Shown here in pieces: positions 21,508 to 35,036 of a stretch of DNA of 64,000 nucleotides; the stretch's first letter is position 1; every line of letters starts with the position of its first letter. The position numbers were made by a program, and so were the translations under genes. The notes under the pieces are model-generated. The model saw only the letters and a list, made by a program, of their open reading frames with translations. It had not been told where the DNA came from and made no database searches. The DNA comes from Berberis thunbergii (taxonomy: Eukaryota > Streptophyta > Magnoliopsida > Ranunculales > Berberidaceae): positions 186,001 to 250,000 of the forward strand of contig QNQO01000649.1 in assembly GCA_003290165.1 (NCBI GenBank). Reading direction: 5' to 3'.

Positions 21508-24500
21508 CTATACCGGTCCCTCATACTTGCGAAACAAATTGTTGTGTGCTCTAGCCATCCGTTTATACTTGTTGAACATATTTAACTTCACCAATACCAA
21601 GTCCCCGACTTTAAAAGGATCTATTCGTCGCTTCTTGTCCGCCCATTTCTTCATGTGACGGGAGGCTTTCTCAAGATAGGCTCGAGCAACTTCAATGTTT
21701 TTCTGCCAGGCTTTGACAAATTCAAGAGCTCTGGGGCTGGGTCCTTGGTATCCGGTCAGCACTGTATGTGGTGTCAATGGTTGCTGACCGGTGACCAACT
21801 GAAAGGGGCTGGAGTGAGTAGCTGAGCTCTTTTGTAAGTTGAAACAGAATTGTGCAACATCAAGTAGTCCCACCCAAATTTTCTGGTTTGCACTTACAAA
21901 ATGACGAAGGTATTCTTCAAGCATAGAGTTAAAGCGCCCAGTCTGTCCGTCGGATTGGGGATGTTGGCTTGTTGACATATTAAGTTTGGATCCCAAGAGC
22001 TTGAACAACTCCTTCCAGAACTTTCCTGTGAAGCGAGCATCACGGTCGCTAACAATGTTTTCGGGCAGTCCCCAATACTTAACGACATGCTTGAGGAACA
22101 ATTGCGCCGTATCTTCAGCTGTGCAAGTCAGTCCGGTTGGCACAAATGTCACATACTTTGAGAATCGGTCGACAACTACAAGGATACTTCTGAAATCCTC
22201 CACTTTCGGTAACCCCGTAATGAAGTCTATGGAAACACTTTCCCAAGGGCGAGTTGGAACAGGCAGAGGCTCTAGTAAGCCTACTGGTCGATCTCTTTCA
22301 ACCTTATCTTGCTGGCAAATAAGGCAGGTTCGAACATAGGCCATGACATCCTCCTGTATCTGTGGCCAATAGTACCCCCTCTCTAGCAATGCAAGTGTTC
22401 GTCTCCAACCTGGATGTCCCGCCCAATGGGTGTCATGGCATTCTCTCAAAAGTTCTTTCCTCAGACCAGAAGTTCTCGGAACATAGAGGCGATTACCAGT
22501 TGTGAGTATTGCTCCATCTTTTATCCAGAACCGTCGAGTTTTGCCCTGCTTGATCAACTCTGTAATCGCCTTTGCTTGTGGATCGGTCTGTAGGCCTACT
22601 TTGATCTTCTCCAAGATGGTGTGGCTCGGACCGGTATGGGTTAGCGCTGCAAGGTCCGCCCTTCTACTGAGTGCATCAGCTACATTGTTAGTGCGCCCTG
22701 GCTTGTATTCCAATACTAAGTCAAATTCTGCTAATTTTTCCTGCCATCGAAATTGCTTGGAGGTGAGCATCTTCTGAGTAAGAAAATGGCTTGCTGCAGC
22801 ATTATCCATTTTAACAAGAACTTGAGATCCCAAGAGGTAGTGTCTCCACACCCGTAAACAATGTACAATGGCTAGCAATTCCTTTTCCTGAGCTGAGTAA
22901 CGAGACTCTGTATCATTCAACTTTCGACACTCATATGCTACCGGGTAACCATCTTGAAGTAAAACTCCCCCTAAGGCATAATCAGATGCATCTGTTTGTA
23001 CTTCAAAGGGTTTAGTGATGTCTGGCAAGGCCAATGCTGGATCTTTCACCACGGCCGATTTCAAGTCTTGGAATGAAGTTTCACACTGCCTATCCCATTC
23101 CCATGTTCGGTCTTGTTTCAACAAATTTGTTAGGGCAACAGCTCTTTTAGAGTAGTCCCTTATGAAGCGACGATAATAGTTTGCGAGTCCAAGGAAAGAA
23201 CGTAGTTGAGATACGTTCTTGGGAGAGTTCCAATCATGGATTGCCTTGACTTTCTCCATGTCCATCCGAATCTTGCCATTGCCAATAACATGACCCAAGA
23301 AATTGATCTGGGTCTGGCCGAATGAGCACTTTTCCTTCTTGACAAAGAGATGATTATCCTTAAGGATTTGGAACACTTCTCGCAAATGATGTAGGTGTTC
23401 TTCTATAGTCCCACTATAAACCACAATGTCGTCAAGATAGACAACCACAGACTTGTCCAGAAGGTGACGGAACAAGCCGTTCATAAGGGTGCAAAATGTA
23501 GCTGGAGCATTGGTCAAGCCGAAGGGCATTACTAAGAACTCATATGACCCATATCTAGTAGAACAAGCAGTTTTAGGTTCGTCACCAGCAGCAATGCGGA
23601 CCTGATGGTAACCTGATCTCAAGTCAAGTTTTGTGAAGTATCTGGCGGATCCAAGTTGGTCGAATAAGTCTGCAATGAGCGACAGCGGGTATTTGTTCTT
23701 TATAGTGACTTTGTTCAAGGCTCTATAATCAACACAAAGGCGAAGACTGCCATCATGTTTCCGCTGAAAAAGAACAGGTGCCCCATAAGGTGCTTTAGAG
23801 GGCCGAATGAATCCTGACTCCAACAAGCCATCTAGTTGTGTTCTCAATTCGGTCAACTCTGGAGGGCTCATGCGATATGGACTACGTGCGGGTGGCTTGG
23901 CACCAGGGACTAACTCAATTTCGTGATCAATGAGCCTTCTGGGAGGTAGATTCTTTGGCAATTCGTTCGGCATCACTTCTCTGAATTCAGCAATAACTTG
24001 GGCAACTTCCTCAGGGATTTTGCTAGTATCATCTTCCATCTCTAGCTTTGCCACAGCTAAGTATGTATCTTCTCCTTTGGCCAAGCCCCTCTTGACTTGG
24101 AGCGCCGACAATATTCTATCATGAGTTGTTGGCCGAATTGAGGTTGGTACAATGCGTAGTCTGGGTCCGAAAAACCCCAAGGAGTCCATGAAAGGTAATG
24201 GTCCTGCTGCAGCTCCTCGGAAGAATTCTTGGCCAAGAATCACCTTAAAATCATCAAGTGGAACGGCCAAGAAGTTTGATCTTCCTTCCCATGGACTAAC
24301 CTGTAGTGGCACAGCTCTAGCCATACCATTAATAGAGATTGCCTCAGAGTTGACAGCTTTCAACTTGCCCACATCTCCTTCTAAGTTCAGACCCACACGT
24401 CTAGCTTCATCTGGGGCAATAAAATTGTCTGTCGCTCCGGAATCCAACAATGCTTGGGAAGGGAACCCATTGATAGTGATGTCGATGTATTGTAAAGCCT

Positions 24501-25788
24501 TTTTGTGTGGGTGCTCATACATTTCTCCTTTGATAGCATTGAGCTTGCGTAGAGCACCCATTTGGGAGGTCTCACTGTTGGTGGGGTTCAAGCTCGATGC
24601 GGTCGGGTTAGAAGGTTCTGCTAGAAGCAAGGACATTAATGAGTGTAGAGCTGGTTTGGATGGACATTTGCCTGTTGGGTGATCTCTGCTATTGCAAAGA
24701 ATGCATGGGGCAGGGGCAGATGGTCTCCACTGCCCAGAGTAGTTTTGCCCTCCTTTGTTGTTGTAATTTGAGTTGCTGGAGCTGGCATTCCAATTTTTGT
24801 TGGAACTCCAATTCTGGTTAGACGGCCGGGAATTATAGTTTCCTTGGTTCTGACTTGAGTTTCCCCAATTTTGGTGAGGTGAGCGAGCATTCAACCCTGA
24901 GCTTGAATTGGTACTGCCAGTTCTAGCTGTGGAGTGATTGAGCGAAGTGGATCCAGTCATTGGCATATAATCACCAAACCTTTCTGCTGCCGCAATAGCA
25001 CTTGTAATATTTGTCACCTTCTGCTTTTGCAATTCTGCTTGTAGAAGCGGCTGAGCTTGTTCCATGAAACAGAAAACTTTGTCCTTCTCAGGCATGTCTC
25101 GAATATCTAGCAAGCAAGTTGAGAATTCTCGGACATAGTCTCGAATATTGCCTGTCTGTTTGATGGTGTGGAGCTTCCTCCTTGCTAATAAATCAGTGTT
25201 CTCAGGCAAGAATTGATTTCTGAGTTCCTTCTTGAGGTCTGCCCAAGTTCTAATAAGGATGCGACCTTCTTCCATATCTGCATATTTGGTTCTCCACCAT
25301 AGCTTTGCATCACCTGCTAAGTACATGGTCGCCATGGTAACCTTGGCTTCTTCTGATTCGGGGTTTACCGCGCGAAAATATTGCTCCAGATCAAACAAGA
25401 AGTTCTCTAACTCCTTCCCATCTCGTGCCCCAGCATATGACTTTGGCTCGGGTACTTTCATCCTAGGGTGATCAGTCGTCCCTGTGGCCTTAGTGAGCAA
25501 GCCAACCCTTGCAAATAAGTCCTCCAACTGTAATTGGAAGTCACTCATCACCTGAGCTGTGGGGTGAGGCGACTCTTCCATTGCGACTGTTCTTCCCTCT
25601 AAGTTATCAACATGCTCAGCTAGCGAATCCACTCTGTCTGCTAGTGATAAGAGTTCATCCAACCGACTAATCTGTTCTCCCAAAGTGTTCAGCTGGTCCA
25701 TTCTGCTTTCCAGTCTATGCATTCGACTGGTCTGTCGTTCCTCCATAGCGCTAAGGCACTCATTTATTTCCTGCATCCTGGTTTGCAT
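21508..25788 (-). CDS. Gypsy gag-pol polyprotein (chromovirus)
   Basis: A single 1426-codon frame starting 13 bases after the PBS. Order: coiled-coil N-terminus with heptad-like Leu; gag core (about 130-250); zinc knuckle CX2CX4HX4C at 362-375; aspartic protease DSG at 449-451; reverse transcriptase with YLDD at 784-787; RNase H ([16 protein letters not shown]); integrase with HHCC finger and Asp1188 and Asp1248. The expected third catalytic residue, 35 residues after Asp1248, is Gly1284 (codon GGG at 21939-21937) instead of Glu. The frame ends at an amber before the chromodomain. Gag-pol order and the chromodomain place it in the Ty3/gypsy chromoviruses; the exact clade is unclear. Confidence 0.95.
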   Translation of the reverse strand: MQTRMQEINECLSAMEERQTSRMHRLESRMDQLNTLGEQISRLDELLSLADRVDSLAEHVDNLEGRTVAMEESPHPTAQVMSDFQLQLEDLFARVGLLTKATGTTDHPRMKVPEPKSYAGARDGKELENFLFDLEQYFRAVNPESEEAKVTMATMYLAGDAKLWWRTKYADMEEGRILIRTWADLKKELRNQFLPENTDLLARRKLHTIKQTGNIRDYVREFSTCLLDIRDMPEKDKVFCFMEQAQPLLQAELQKQKVTNITSAIAAAERFGDYMPMTGSTSLNHSTARTGSTNSSSGLNARSPHQNWGNSSQNQGNYNSRPSNQNWSSNKNWNASSSNSNYNNKGGQNYSGQWRPSAPAPCILCNSRDHPTGKCPSKPALHSLMSLLLAEPSNPTASSLNPTNSETSQMGALRKLNAIKGEMYEHPHKKALQYIDITINGFPSQALLDSGATDNFIAPDEARRVGLNLEGDVGKLKAVNSEAISINGMARAVPLQVSPWEGRSNFLAVPLDDFKVILGQEFFRGAAAGPLPFMDSLGFFGPRLRIVPTSIRPTTHDRILSALQVKRGLAKGEDTYLAVAKLEMEDDTSKIPEEVAQVIAEFREVMPNELPKNLPPRRLIDHEIELVPGAKPPARSPYRMSPPELTELRTQLDGLLESGFIRPSKAPYGAPVLFQRKHDGSLRLCVDYRALNKVTIKNKYPLSLIADLFDQLGSARYFTKLDLRSGYHQVRIAAGDEPKTACSTRYGSYEFLVMPFGLTNAPATFCTLMNGLFRHLLDKSVVVYLDDIVVYSGTIEEHLHHLREVFQILKDNHLFVKKEKCSFGQTQINFLGHVIGNGKIRMDMEKVKAIHDWNSPKNVSQLRSFLGLANYYRRFIRDYSKRAVALTNLLKQDRTWEWDRQCETSFQDLKSAVVKDPALALPDITKPFEVQTDASDYALGGVLLQDGYPVAYECRKLNDTESRYSAQEKELLAIVHCLRVWRHYLLGSQVLVKMDNAAASHFLTQKMLTSKQFRWQEKLAEFDLVLEYKPGRTNNVADALSRRADLAALTHTGPSHTILEKIKVGLQTDPQAKAITELIKQGKTRRFWIKDGAILTTGNRLYVPRTSGLRKELLRECHDTHWAGHPGWRRTLALLERGYYWPQIQEDVMAYVRTCLICQQDKVERDRPVGLLEPLPVPTRPWESVSIDFITGLPKVEDFRSILVVVDRFSKYVTFVPTGLTCTAEDTAQLFLKHVVKYWGLPENIVSDRDARFTGKFWKELFKLLGSKLNMSTSQHPQSDGQTGRFNSMLEEYLRHFVSANQKIWVGLLDVAQFCFNLQKSSATHSSPFQLVTGQQPLTPHTVLTGYQGPSPRALEFVKAWQKNIEVARAYLEKASRHMKKWADKKRRIDPFKVGDLVLVKLNMFNKYKRMARAHNNLFRKYEGPV

Positions 25789-25801
25789 TCAACAAGCTCT
25801 G

Positions 25802-25813
25802 GCTCTGATACCA
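25802..25813 (-). promoter_or_regulatory. Gypsy primer binding site (Met-tRNA)
   Basis: The minus strand reads TGGTATCAGAGC two bases after the 5' LTR, complementary to the 3' part of plant initiator Met tRNA. It primes minus-strand DNA synthesis. Confidence 0.9.
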
Positions 25814-25815
25814 AC

Positions 25816-26263
25816 TGTCACAGACTAGTAATCCGTGCGGCACTAGCTATCCAACTCACTAGTAAGCCTATGAGTAGTTACTTTGACGGGCACAAATATT
25901 AACTTGAGAATGCACAATATCAATCTGTAGACAATATAACAATGCACAATAGTCAGTAAAAGCTCTCATTCACATTCAATAGATTACAATGGGGAGGAAC
26001 GTTCGGAAGGACGTTGCTCAAGACTAGTTCGATGCTATCGATCGAAGAAAATACAAGTTTGAAGTTGAAAAGCAATGCAAAGAAAATAATAAAAATGCTA
26101 GCGGTACAGTCTGGCCCGACTATGCAATGGAGGCAACACGTCCTCACAGTCAAGAGCTCAAACCTTCCCCCTATAATATAGATGCTAAGCATTTGGGCAC
26201 TTTTCAAAAGGGAACATTGAGTTTTGAGACCATTAGGAAGGCCTCTGACCTTGAGTCCTGACA
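25816..26263 (-). mobile_element. Gypsy 5' LTR
   Basis: 448 bp, TG...CA ends, partner of 20689-21136. In element sense it contains the promoter and is followed by the PBS. The right target copy CCTGT is 26264-26268, after which copy A sequence resumes at its base 557. Confidence 0.95.
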
Positions 26264-26268
26264 CCTGT
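26264..26268 (+). repeat. Target site duplication of gypsy (right)
   Basis: CCTGT, identical to 20684-20688. Confidence 0.95.
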
Positions 26269-27317
26269 GAACTATCTGTTAGAACCAGCCTGCAGGATTA
26301 TCGTATTTTATGTGCCGTTGGCACGATAAAAGTTAAAAACTTGTCAAAATATGATCACCCTTGAGTTTTCAATACCATCATCATCAATAATTGAAGAAAA
26401 TTAAATAAATATAAAAAATGTTGGGTATGGGAATTGAACCCATGCATTATTGATTATTTAAGTTCTATGCGATCCGTTAGATTCATATATTTGGTTAAAT
26501 TTTAGTCGTCTTTTATCTCTCACCCCAATCAACATCATATTTTGTATATATAACAAGGGTATTTCCTATGTTGTTGACACGATAAAAGTTTAACATGATA
26601 AATAAATTTTATTCTACTTTAAATATCAAGATAAATAAATATTAAAATGTTGGGTATGAGAATCGAACCTATGCACTTTTGGTGCTTTAAGTTTTATGTG
26701 ATTCGTTAGATTCTTATATTTGAGTAAATCACAGTTGTCTTTTATCTTCAACCACAAACACCATTCTGATTTTAATATAGAATAAATATAATACTATTAG
26801 TTTTCTAGCGATAGTGGTTGATGAACACATGAAATATAAATATAAGGCATATAAGAATGAATTTTAGTTTTATACATTATGATTTTTTTTCTTGATAATA
26901 ATTTGTGTCTCTGTCTATAACATAGTAATTGAAATTCATTGTTATGTGCGTAGTTTCATTAGATATCCTAAAAAAGACCTTTGAATTTTTCAGGAACCCC
27001 CAAAAGCCCTCCTAATCTTTTGGACATTCCGAAAAGCCCCCTCGTTCAATTACAAAAATGTCTTTCCCTAACACAAATTATGATGTTGCCCCTACCCATT
27101 CACAAAATTTCAAACTTACCCATTCTCATTCATCAAATCACGAAAATTCCTTCCACGATATTGAGCTTACCCATTCAAAAAAAAAATCCAAACTTACCCC
27201 ACACCAAATCTTGAAAATGCCCTTCATCCCTCCCATTCTCATTCTCCAAATTACAAAAACGTTCATCCCTCTACAAATTAGGATATTGCCCCTACTCATT
27301 CGCAAAATTTTGAAATT
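26269..27317. repeat. Copy B: SINE-like pair and C/T-rich stretch
   Basis: Counterpart of 557-1607 in copy A. It has the two tRNA-like units near 26400-26750 and the C/T-rich degenerate sequence from about 26980. No gene is seen. Confidence 0.7.
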
Positions 27318-27325
27318 GCCCCACC

Positions 27326-27939
27326 AAGTGTTCTAAAACTCGTTAGGCGCTGGAGGGGCAACGAGCAGGTTCCTAGCGCCTAGGCGGTCTTAGGTTTTGT
27401 ATTATGACTTTAATAATTTACAAAAATTAAGCATAATACTTTATCAATTACATCCAATTTAATGCCAATATACATATGCAAAACTTAAAAACATGAAAAT
27501 TAACAATCATGAACAAAATTTATTAAAACTCAAACGACTGAAGTTGGTCATGATAAGTACTTTATATAAATTTGAATTTGTGGACAAATATCCAAACCTA
27601 TTCTTTTATTTTTCTTCAAATTGCATGAATAACCTCAGTCATGTTTGTTAAAATCTACATTAATAAAATTGGTACCGGCAGATCCTTTGAGAATTCCATT
27701 AAGTAATCATCATTTGCTACATTTAGACATATACTGAATAAAAAACAATTAAATAGTTTATTTCTAAAAAAAGGAAAGAAAAATAAAATAAGAACACAAT
27801 CAGTCTTATTAAAAAATATAAATAAAATAAAATAAAAAAAATCGCCCAGACTGCCTAGACCTCGCCCAGACTGCCCGCCCAGCCATTAATCTGGGCGATT
27901 TTTCACCTTCTAGCGCTTAGGCCAATTTTTAGAACATTG
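27326..27939. mobile_element. hAT-type non-autonomous element (copy B)
   Basis: Same element as at 1616-2229, inherited through the segmental duplication, with the same GCCCCACC flanks (27318-27325, 27940-27947). Small differences include indels in the A-rich tract near 27770-27840. Confidence 0.8.
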
Positions 27940-28570
27940 GCCCCACCCCCTTCACCACATCCTAAAAAACCCTTCCCATCTCTATTTGCTAAATTGCTAA
28001 ATGCCTCTCCTCAAGACTTTAGTTTTTCAGGATTGTCCCATTTTTATTTTCTAAGTCAATTCAACCTAATTTTACATATGGGCAAAATTATGGCTTACAA
28101 GCCTATAAATTAAGCCCAATGAAGACAGAGATCTAATAGCAATCAACTTTTTGAAATTAATCATTTTATTAAATCAAAATAAACATTTTTTTCCCTCTAG
28201 AAATAACATGTTTTATTGAGTTGGGGTAGTTAGGACAGTCAAATTGATATGGAGCAAAGCCCCAACAAAGAGAATATGAAAATAGTATATTATAATGATG
28301 ATATGTATAAATAAATTATAATAATAGATCGATGAGAAGTAAAAAAATATCATTAATCAATGTTTTGGTAAACAATAATTTATTTTCATATTTGGTCATT
28401 TAGTGACCTATTTGGGGAGTGTTGAAGACACAACCCAAAGATCAGGGTGTCATGCCAACATCACGGGCACATGCCATGTGAAAAGTGTGTGGCCAATGAC
28501 ACGGCTGGTTCACTAGTATTAATAATAAAAAATAATAAGTTCAGTGATACATAGTTTAAATTGGTGCAAT

Positions 28571-28880
28571 CACTACACCAAATTGGCATATTTGTAACAA
28601 CTTAAAAAACAATAACATTTTTGAGCTATTACAATCCACCAAACGATTTCAAGTCAAAATTAAATTTAGTCAACAAAATGAAAAATAGCTACATAAAAAA
28701 AGTGATACAATAAATTAGATCACCATGAATAGCATCACTTGCAAGCCCATACTATTTGTGGTGATACAATTATTGAATCACTTTGTTTTTGAAAATGTGT
28801 AAAAGTGTTTTGTGGATTGTTATATCTCAAAAGTGTAACTATTTTTCGGATTGTTACAAAAATGGCAATTTGGTGTGGTG
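28571..28880. mobile_element. CACTA-type MITE (copy B)
   Basis: The duplicate of the element at 2859-3168, also 310 bp and also bordered by AAT on each side. Confidence 0.85.
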
Positions 28881-29169
28881 AATAAAGTTGAAACACCCTA
28901 AAATACCGGTCCAACAAAGAGTTGGTGTAATTGAGACAATAATTGGGTACACATAGCAACCCCCTAAATATATGACCATGATAGAATAACTACTGAATTA
29001 CATAAATTAAGGTTGTGTTTGGTTATTCTTTGAGGGAAATATTCCAAACATGGCAACAGGTGAGAAGGAAAACAAATACGGGAATATGGTTTTATTCAAA
29101 AGTGATATCAAATTAGATGGTTAAAGAGGACTTGGTGAAGGATGCCATATAGTGAGATTTATTTGCATA

Positions 29170-29660
29170 ATGAAGGCTCCAGAGACAAGGTCCTATGCCC
29201 ATGCACACACTACTGAAGATGAGAAAGTGGGTACTAGGAAGCACAAAACAGAGACCAAGGGACATGATGCTGAGCAGACACCTAAGAAAACCAAGGCCGA
29301 GAACGACCACAATGGTGATCTTAATGGCAAATCTGAAGCAGATACAGCAGCCGAATTTGAAGAGTTTGCAAGGTTATCAGAGAGAACCTTTCAATTGAAC
29401 AAATGAAAGAGATACTGGAAATAAATGGTCAAGAGACTTCTGGGTCTGATCACGCTGTAATCATCCGATGGTTAGCAGTAGACCACATTGCTTTCATTTT
29501 TCAGGTTTTAGGTTAATTTTGATGTCATTGGACTGGAACAGCCAAGACATGATGTTCTATGGGCCATTGAACAGGTGCACAGTCTGCAATGGGAATCTGG
29601 AGTGGACTGGGAGCAACTACTCGTGCAGCAATTTTATCAGATCACAATGGCTAACATGCA
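29170..29660 (+). pseudogene. PARP3 N-terminal fragment (copy B)
   Basis: Duplicate of 3470-3960, differing by only a few bases near the start (for example Pro instead of Leu at codon 4). It carries the same one-base frameshift, so the damage predates the A/B duplication. The same PADR1 cysteines are visible in exon 2. Confidence 0.7.
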
Positions 29661-30033
29661 TTTCTACAGCAACATTATAGAATGTTATCAACATAGTTCT
29701 TAGTAAAATAAGCCAGTCAGGTATTATGGCTTTGAGTGATGTACTGTAATATACTAATATGCAGCTCTATAACCATATATGGTCATGAGTGTTTTGTTGT
29801 TAAGTTTCTTGTGATATAAATATATATAACCATTGGCCTTTGCTTGTTATTTTTTGATATATAGCCCAAATCAAATAGATCTAGTGTGAAATTTCGATAA
29901 CGTCTAAAATATTATACATGCTAAGAGAACAGTAATTAACTGCAGAAAAGAAAAAAAAATTGTAACGAAATTGATATCAAAAAGAAAATGAAAGACACAA
30001 GAATATGGGTTTCAAAGGCTCTAAACATCAAAA

Positions 30034-31165
30034 ACGATTTTTTCTAAAGGACAAATTTGGACCAACTTGCCCAAGAACTATGTTTTTCGTTAATTCATTT
30101 GAACTGAAATTTTGAGAATATAAGCAAATTAATGTCAAGAATAATTTGTTGAAATGCAGTTTTTCTAAAGGAACAATTTGGACCAACTTGCCCAAGGACT
30201 ATGTTTTTCGTTAATTCATTGGGGCTGAAATTTTGAGAATATAAGCAAATTAATGCAAAGAATAATTTGTTGAAATTATGTTGGATTCAACAAAAGATCA
30301 TTGTGATAACAACTTAATTCAGATCTGGTTGCACGTACATGATGAACTTTTTTTTTCTTTGTTTGAGGTAAATTTTTGGGGGAATGTAAGGGATTAAAGT
30401 TAGTAACATTGTTAAATTGGACACAATTATGAAGATGCATGTCAAAACAAGATATGACCTTGCATCCTCATGTTTTTATGTAACAAAGATATTGGTATAG
30501 TGGTTAGGGTTTTTGATGCAGGAGGATCCGAGTCAGATGATGCTGAGTTGTCAGATAGCATGTTGTTGGCACTGAGATAACATGAGTTGGCAGATCAGTG
30601 TAAAGATAGCAGAAAATTGTGATTTTTTCCTAATTGGAGCAGTTTTTTGTGCGCTTCGGTATTTTGGCCATAACTTTAACTACGGTTATCAGATAATCGC
30701 GCATATGACCCCAATTCGAAAAGCTCTTGGCGGCGCGCACGTCGTGGCCACTAAACTATGCTCGGTGCACATCTTTCAAGGCCAAAATCCACTGTTTTCC
30801 CTTCCGAATCCACAAATTTGATAGTTTTTTTCCCTTTTCTAGTAATATTTCAATTATTGTTTAGGAAGTGATTCAATTCTGAACACGATTTGGGCCAGAT
30901 TTTTGGTATATTGTTTATTTTATTATGTATTTCGTTTTAGCATGATTATTGGGATTTTGCTATATTTAATAAAATTCTAATAATGTCGAATTTTAGCTAT
31001 ATAGGGGCTTGTGGGCTTATTTAGACATATTTTTTATTTTGATAATTTGAATTGAACATTAGAGTATTTCTCTGTGTTGTGGTTAATTCTCTTGTGTTCT
31101 TCTCTGTGAATTATCTGTTAGAACTACCCTGCAGGATTATCGCTATTCTTCCCAGCGTCAGTTTT
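30034..31165. repeat. Copy B: 122-bp tandem pair and family L relic
   Basis: Counterpart of 4337-5470. The tandem pair is followed by the LTR relic from about 30558, ending CCCAGCGTCAG near 31163. No PBS follows. Confidence 0.7.
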
Positions 31166-33603
31166 AAACTGCAAAAAAACAAAAATTGATTACCAATATT
31201 AGGATGGTGATCAATGAAAACGCAAGAGGAAAAATAATCACCAAAAAAACAAATGACAAATACATTTCTATTTATGATTGAAGTAACTTGATAGACAAAT
31301 CTAATTACTTATATCCTAAATTAATAAGTAAATTTTCTATCATAATTCATGTTTAATGTATTAAACATCAAATGGGAATGAGTACAATAAAACGACACTC
31401 CTAAAATCAAACCTTGTGAGTATATGTTTGTTTTCAAAAATTGAGATCTCCAAAGTCATTGGTGACGATGGCACAATTTTTTGTTTTGTTTTGTTTTGTT
31501 TTTGTTTCTTGAGTTTTTTTTTTGTGAAGGATGAGCACGATTTTTTATTAGATCTCAAAACCATTTTTTGATATTGTGATACCATCTACCATAAGTCTAT
31601 CAAGTGAACTAGTACCTCATCGACAATGATGACACATATATTTTCACTTTATTGAGTAAAAGCTTTTTTGTACAAAATTGAGTATGTCAATAGTTATCGA
31701 CATGCTTTAACTATTCTTTGCCTTGATACACTTTGACCTTGAATGACTTTGAGTTTTACCACATTTGATTCCAACCTTGCGCAACTTATAAGCTTTAACC
31801 TTGACGTTAGTCAGCTAATCCAGGCTAACAATTAAGCAAATAGTGATGTATATAACAATTACCTATTTTTGTGTTTACAACTAAGAACGGTACTAAAACC
31901 CAATAGAAAGTGCCTTAGACTTAACTTTATGTTTGAATAGGTTCTAACAACACATTACTAAACTTTTCTATTGAAAACGATCATAAAAATTAGAATAGAG
32001 GCTACAGAAAAAATTAAACCGGAAGTTAATATAGAAAAGCATGACATACCAAAACCCTATTGAAATTGTCTTACCCCTAAGCTATAGCTAATACAATTAT
32101 AAGAACGACCGTTTTAATAAACTTGGGCCCTGAAAAACTCCTATTGGATTAAAATTGTCTTACCCTACCATAAATTGAAATGAAAACCTCACATAACTTT
32201 CATGAAGATTTATCCAATATTGAAATGGATTAATCCATAATCAGATCAACCTCACGCCTCTTGTCAAACCCCTAAGCTCTTCATTTGGATTATTCAGTCT
32301 TCACATAAATAGTCAATATTTATGCTAAAAAATTTCAAAACCACATTAATTTTACAAAAATGTAGCATGCCATGAAGGGTTGGGTTGGGATGGAATGCCT
32401 AACCCAAGAGCCAACAGCTGTGTTTATACTATTCTCAATTAAACAAAAAAATTAATAAATAATTATTATTATTATTATCCCCCAATAGGATGATCCCCAT
32501 TTCTTCATACCAATAAAACTAAACAATTTTTTTAACATTGGGATTGCTCACTAAAACTGAACAATTTTTTTTGACATAAATTGATGAAGAAAATCTTTTT
32601 TTAAGTTCCATTTTTTTTTCTTCACCCCTCCCACCCTAAATGTCGTCGGTTCATATCGACGCCTTGACTAGTGGTACAATTCGCCACCACTGAGTCATCA
32701 CACCTTTGACTGTCAAAAATTCAATTGAAATGCACATTTGACACACCCAACGAGTGCAGGGATCGAATCCTAAAAGCTTGAGCTTCTGGAGTAAAATGGA
32801 GTTTAAGATTTTAATATGTATCAGACTCGATACAATTTTATCAATCCTTTCTTCCTTCGTTAAGGTGGCAATTATACCTAAAGTCATATACTTCATACCG
32901 ATCATCTACTCAACCCTCAACTACGACCAAGAGACAAATGAAATTTTTTTTATACCCTTGTAGATTTAGTGTTGAATACATTGGACGTTGCCCGAGGGCT
33001 CACCTCCACATGGCACACTTTCGACTGGGTCAGGCTCTGATATTATTCTGTGACGACCCGATCCGCACAGTAAGATATTGTCCGCTTTGGGCATAACCGG
33101 CCCGCACGGCTTTAAAATGCCTCTATTATGAAAATCCAACTTCGCACATATATAACACATCACAATCTCGCACCCAGACGATGTGGGACTATGATATCCT
33201 CTTAATAGCTAGTTCAACCCCTTTTAGAATCTACAGGCTTATTGAACTTATTGGGCTCTAACCCTCACCTTTCCCCCCTCCAGCCCCCTCAAGTCCGCTC
33301 ACACAAGAGTTTCACACCCAACGAGTGCAGGGATCGAATCCTAAACGCTTGAACTTCTAGAGTAAAATGGAGTTTAAGATTTTAATATGTATCACACTCT
33401 ATAGAATTTTATCCATCCTTTTTTCCGTGATTGAGGTGACTATTATACCTAAAGTCATATAGCTCATACCGATCATCTACCCAACCCTCAACTACCAAGA
33501 GACAAATGAATCTTTTTTTTATACCTTTGTAGATTTTGTGTTGAATACATTGTGAATTTTAGATAATTAACTTAAAAATTTTATTTTTTGAATTGGTTTG
33601 CAG
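31166..33603. other. Copy B spacer with direct repeat pair
   Basis: Counterpart of 5471-7882. It holds the flanking direct repeats (about 32745-32960 and 33316-33560) around the LTR-like fragment at about 33049-33190. Near 32536 it has CATTGGGATTGCTCAC, which matches the exon 2/intron 2 border of the TFL1-like gene in copy C (41515) and is missing from copy A. Confidence 0.6.
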
Positions 33604-34018
33604 GATTGTAACAGACATTCCAGGCACAACAGATACAATGTTTGGTAGGTTTCTCTCTTATTTTTAGCTACAATACATGCACAGTGCACATCTCTACAAA
33701 CAGTAGGGGAAAACCAAAACCAAAACCAAAGTTACATGTCTCTCACTCTCTCTCTCTTCACAAACAGTAGGGTTTTGACAATTTTTTATATCAAAAACAG
33801 GCAGGGAAACAGTGAGCTCTGAAATCCCACAGCCTCGCATAGGGATCCACAGGTTTGTATTTGTTCTGTTCAAGCAGAAATGCAGACGATCAGTGACTCC
33901 ACCTTCTTCAAGAGACTACTTCAACACCAGAAAATTTGCTCAAGAAAATGAACTTGGACTTCCTGTTGCTGCTGTTTTCTTCAATGCTCAAAGACAAACT
34001 ACTGCAAGAAGACGCTAA
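33604..34018 (+). pseudogene. TFL1/CEN-like PEBP gene, exons 3-4 (copy B)
   Basis: Exon 3 (33604-33644) reads IVTDIPGTTDTMFG, nearer to the family consensus than copy A. Exon 4 (33801-34018) is open to its stop but has SSEIPQP where A has SYEIPQP and ETVS in place of EIVS. Splice ends are intact; exons 1-2 are absent. Confidence 0.85.
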
Positions 34019-35036
34019 TCACACCCCCAAACATCACGAATCTAGTTTCACCTTTAGTTTCCTAGCTTCCAAGAAGAAAAAAATGAAGCAATTAGGGTTT
34101 CTGGTAAAAATAAGAAGTGGGGGGGTGTAGGAGTCATTTACAGAAACCATCCCATCCCATCCTTTTGGTCATCTGATCAATGTACTCAATTTGGCTCAAA
34201 TATTTACGGCTTTCCGTTCAAGTACTTGTGGATTTGTTGTTTTAGTTTTGAGAAATTCTAGCTAGTTGAGGGTTTATATATTTTTGTGTATTTTACACAA
34301 AATATCAAAACCAAACTATATCTTTTCTCTCACTCACGAGCTCACTCACTCACTGTCACAAATTCACTGGGTTGGTCTGTCGATGTACTATGTCATAAAT
34401 GTACTAACTGCTACCATCAACTCAAGGTCTTGTCAAACGACCACCAAAAATATCGACCTAAATGCCCTTCCTCAAGAAACCCTAATTTATAAAAGAACTA
34501 AAATATTTTTTTTTCAAAAATAATTAATCAGACTAACTACCTCAATAAGAGAAAATTCCACTATTAAATAACACTACCATTTTCGTTGAAAGACACCATT
34601 ATTTTATTTTTTTAAATCTGGTGAAGAACACCATCATGTTTCCTTCTCTGCATTTTCTTCTCTCTTCACAGGAGCAACATAGGAGCAACACCCACCAACT
34701 CGCCCCACCACTTTGGGTCGTACCACCACTCATTTCTTTTTCTTTTATTCTTGTTCTTTTTGTTATTCTTCTCATTTTCTTTTATCTTCATCTCTGTTTT
34801 TTTTTTCCTTTTCCTTCCGATGTCTTGTTCTTTTTTTTTTTTCCTTTTTTTGTTCTTCTTCTCCTTTCTTCTTATTTTTCTTATTCTTATTCTTCTTATT
34901 CTGTTTTTTATGCACTCATATTCCTTTTCTCAGTTTTTTTCTTCTTCACCCTCACTGAGGTTGTTGGGAGTGGAGGTTCCCCACTTGTCGAAACCTCTGT
35001 GAGGGCGAAGGAGAATACAAGAAGAATTTTTTTTTT
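34019..35036. other. Copy B spacer with pyrimidine tract
   Basis: Counterpart of 8293-9327. T/C-rich from about 34730 to 34960. No gene is seen. Confidence 0.6.

Noticed and set aside
24152..24682. 176-codon plus-strand frame
   Set aside because: It is the antisense shadow of the gypsy gag-protease region, which has clear domain motifs on the minus strand.
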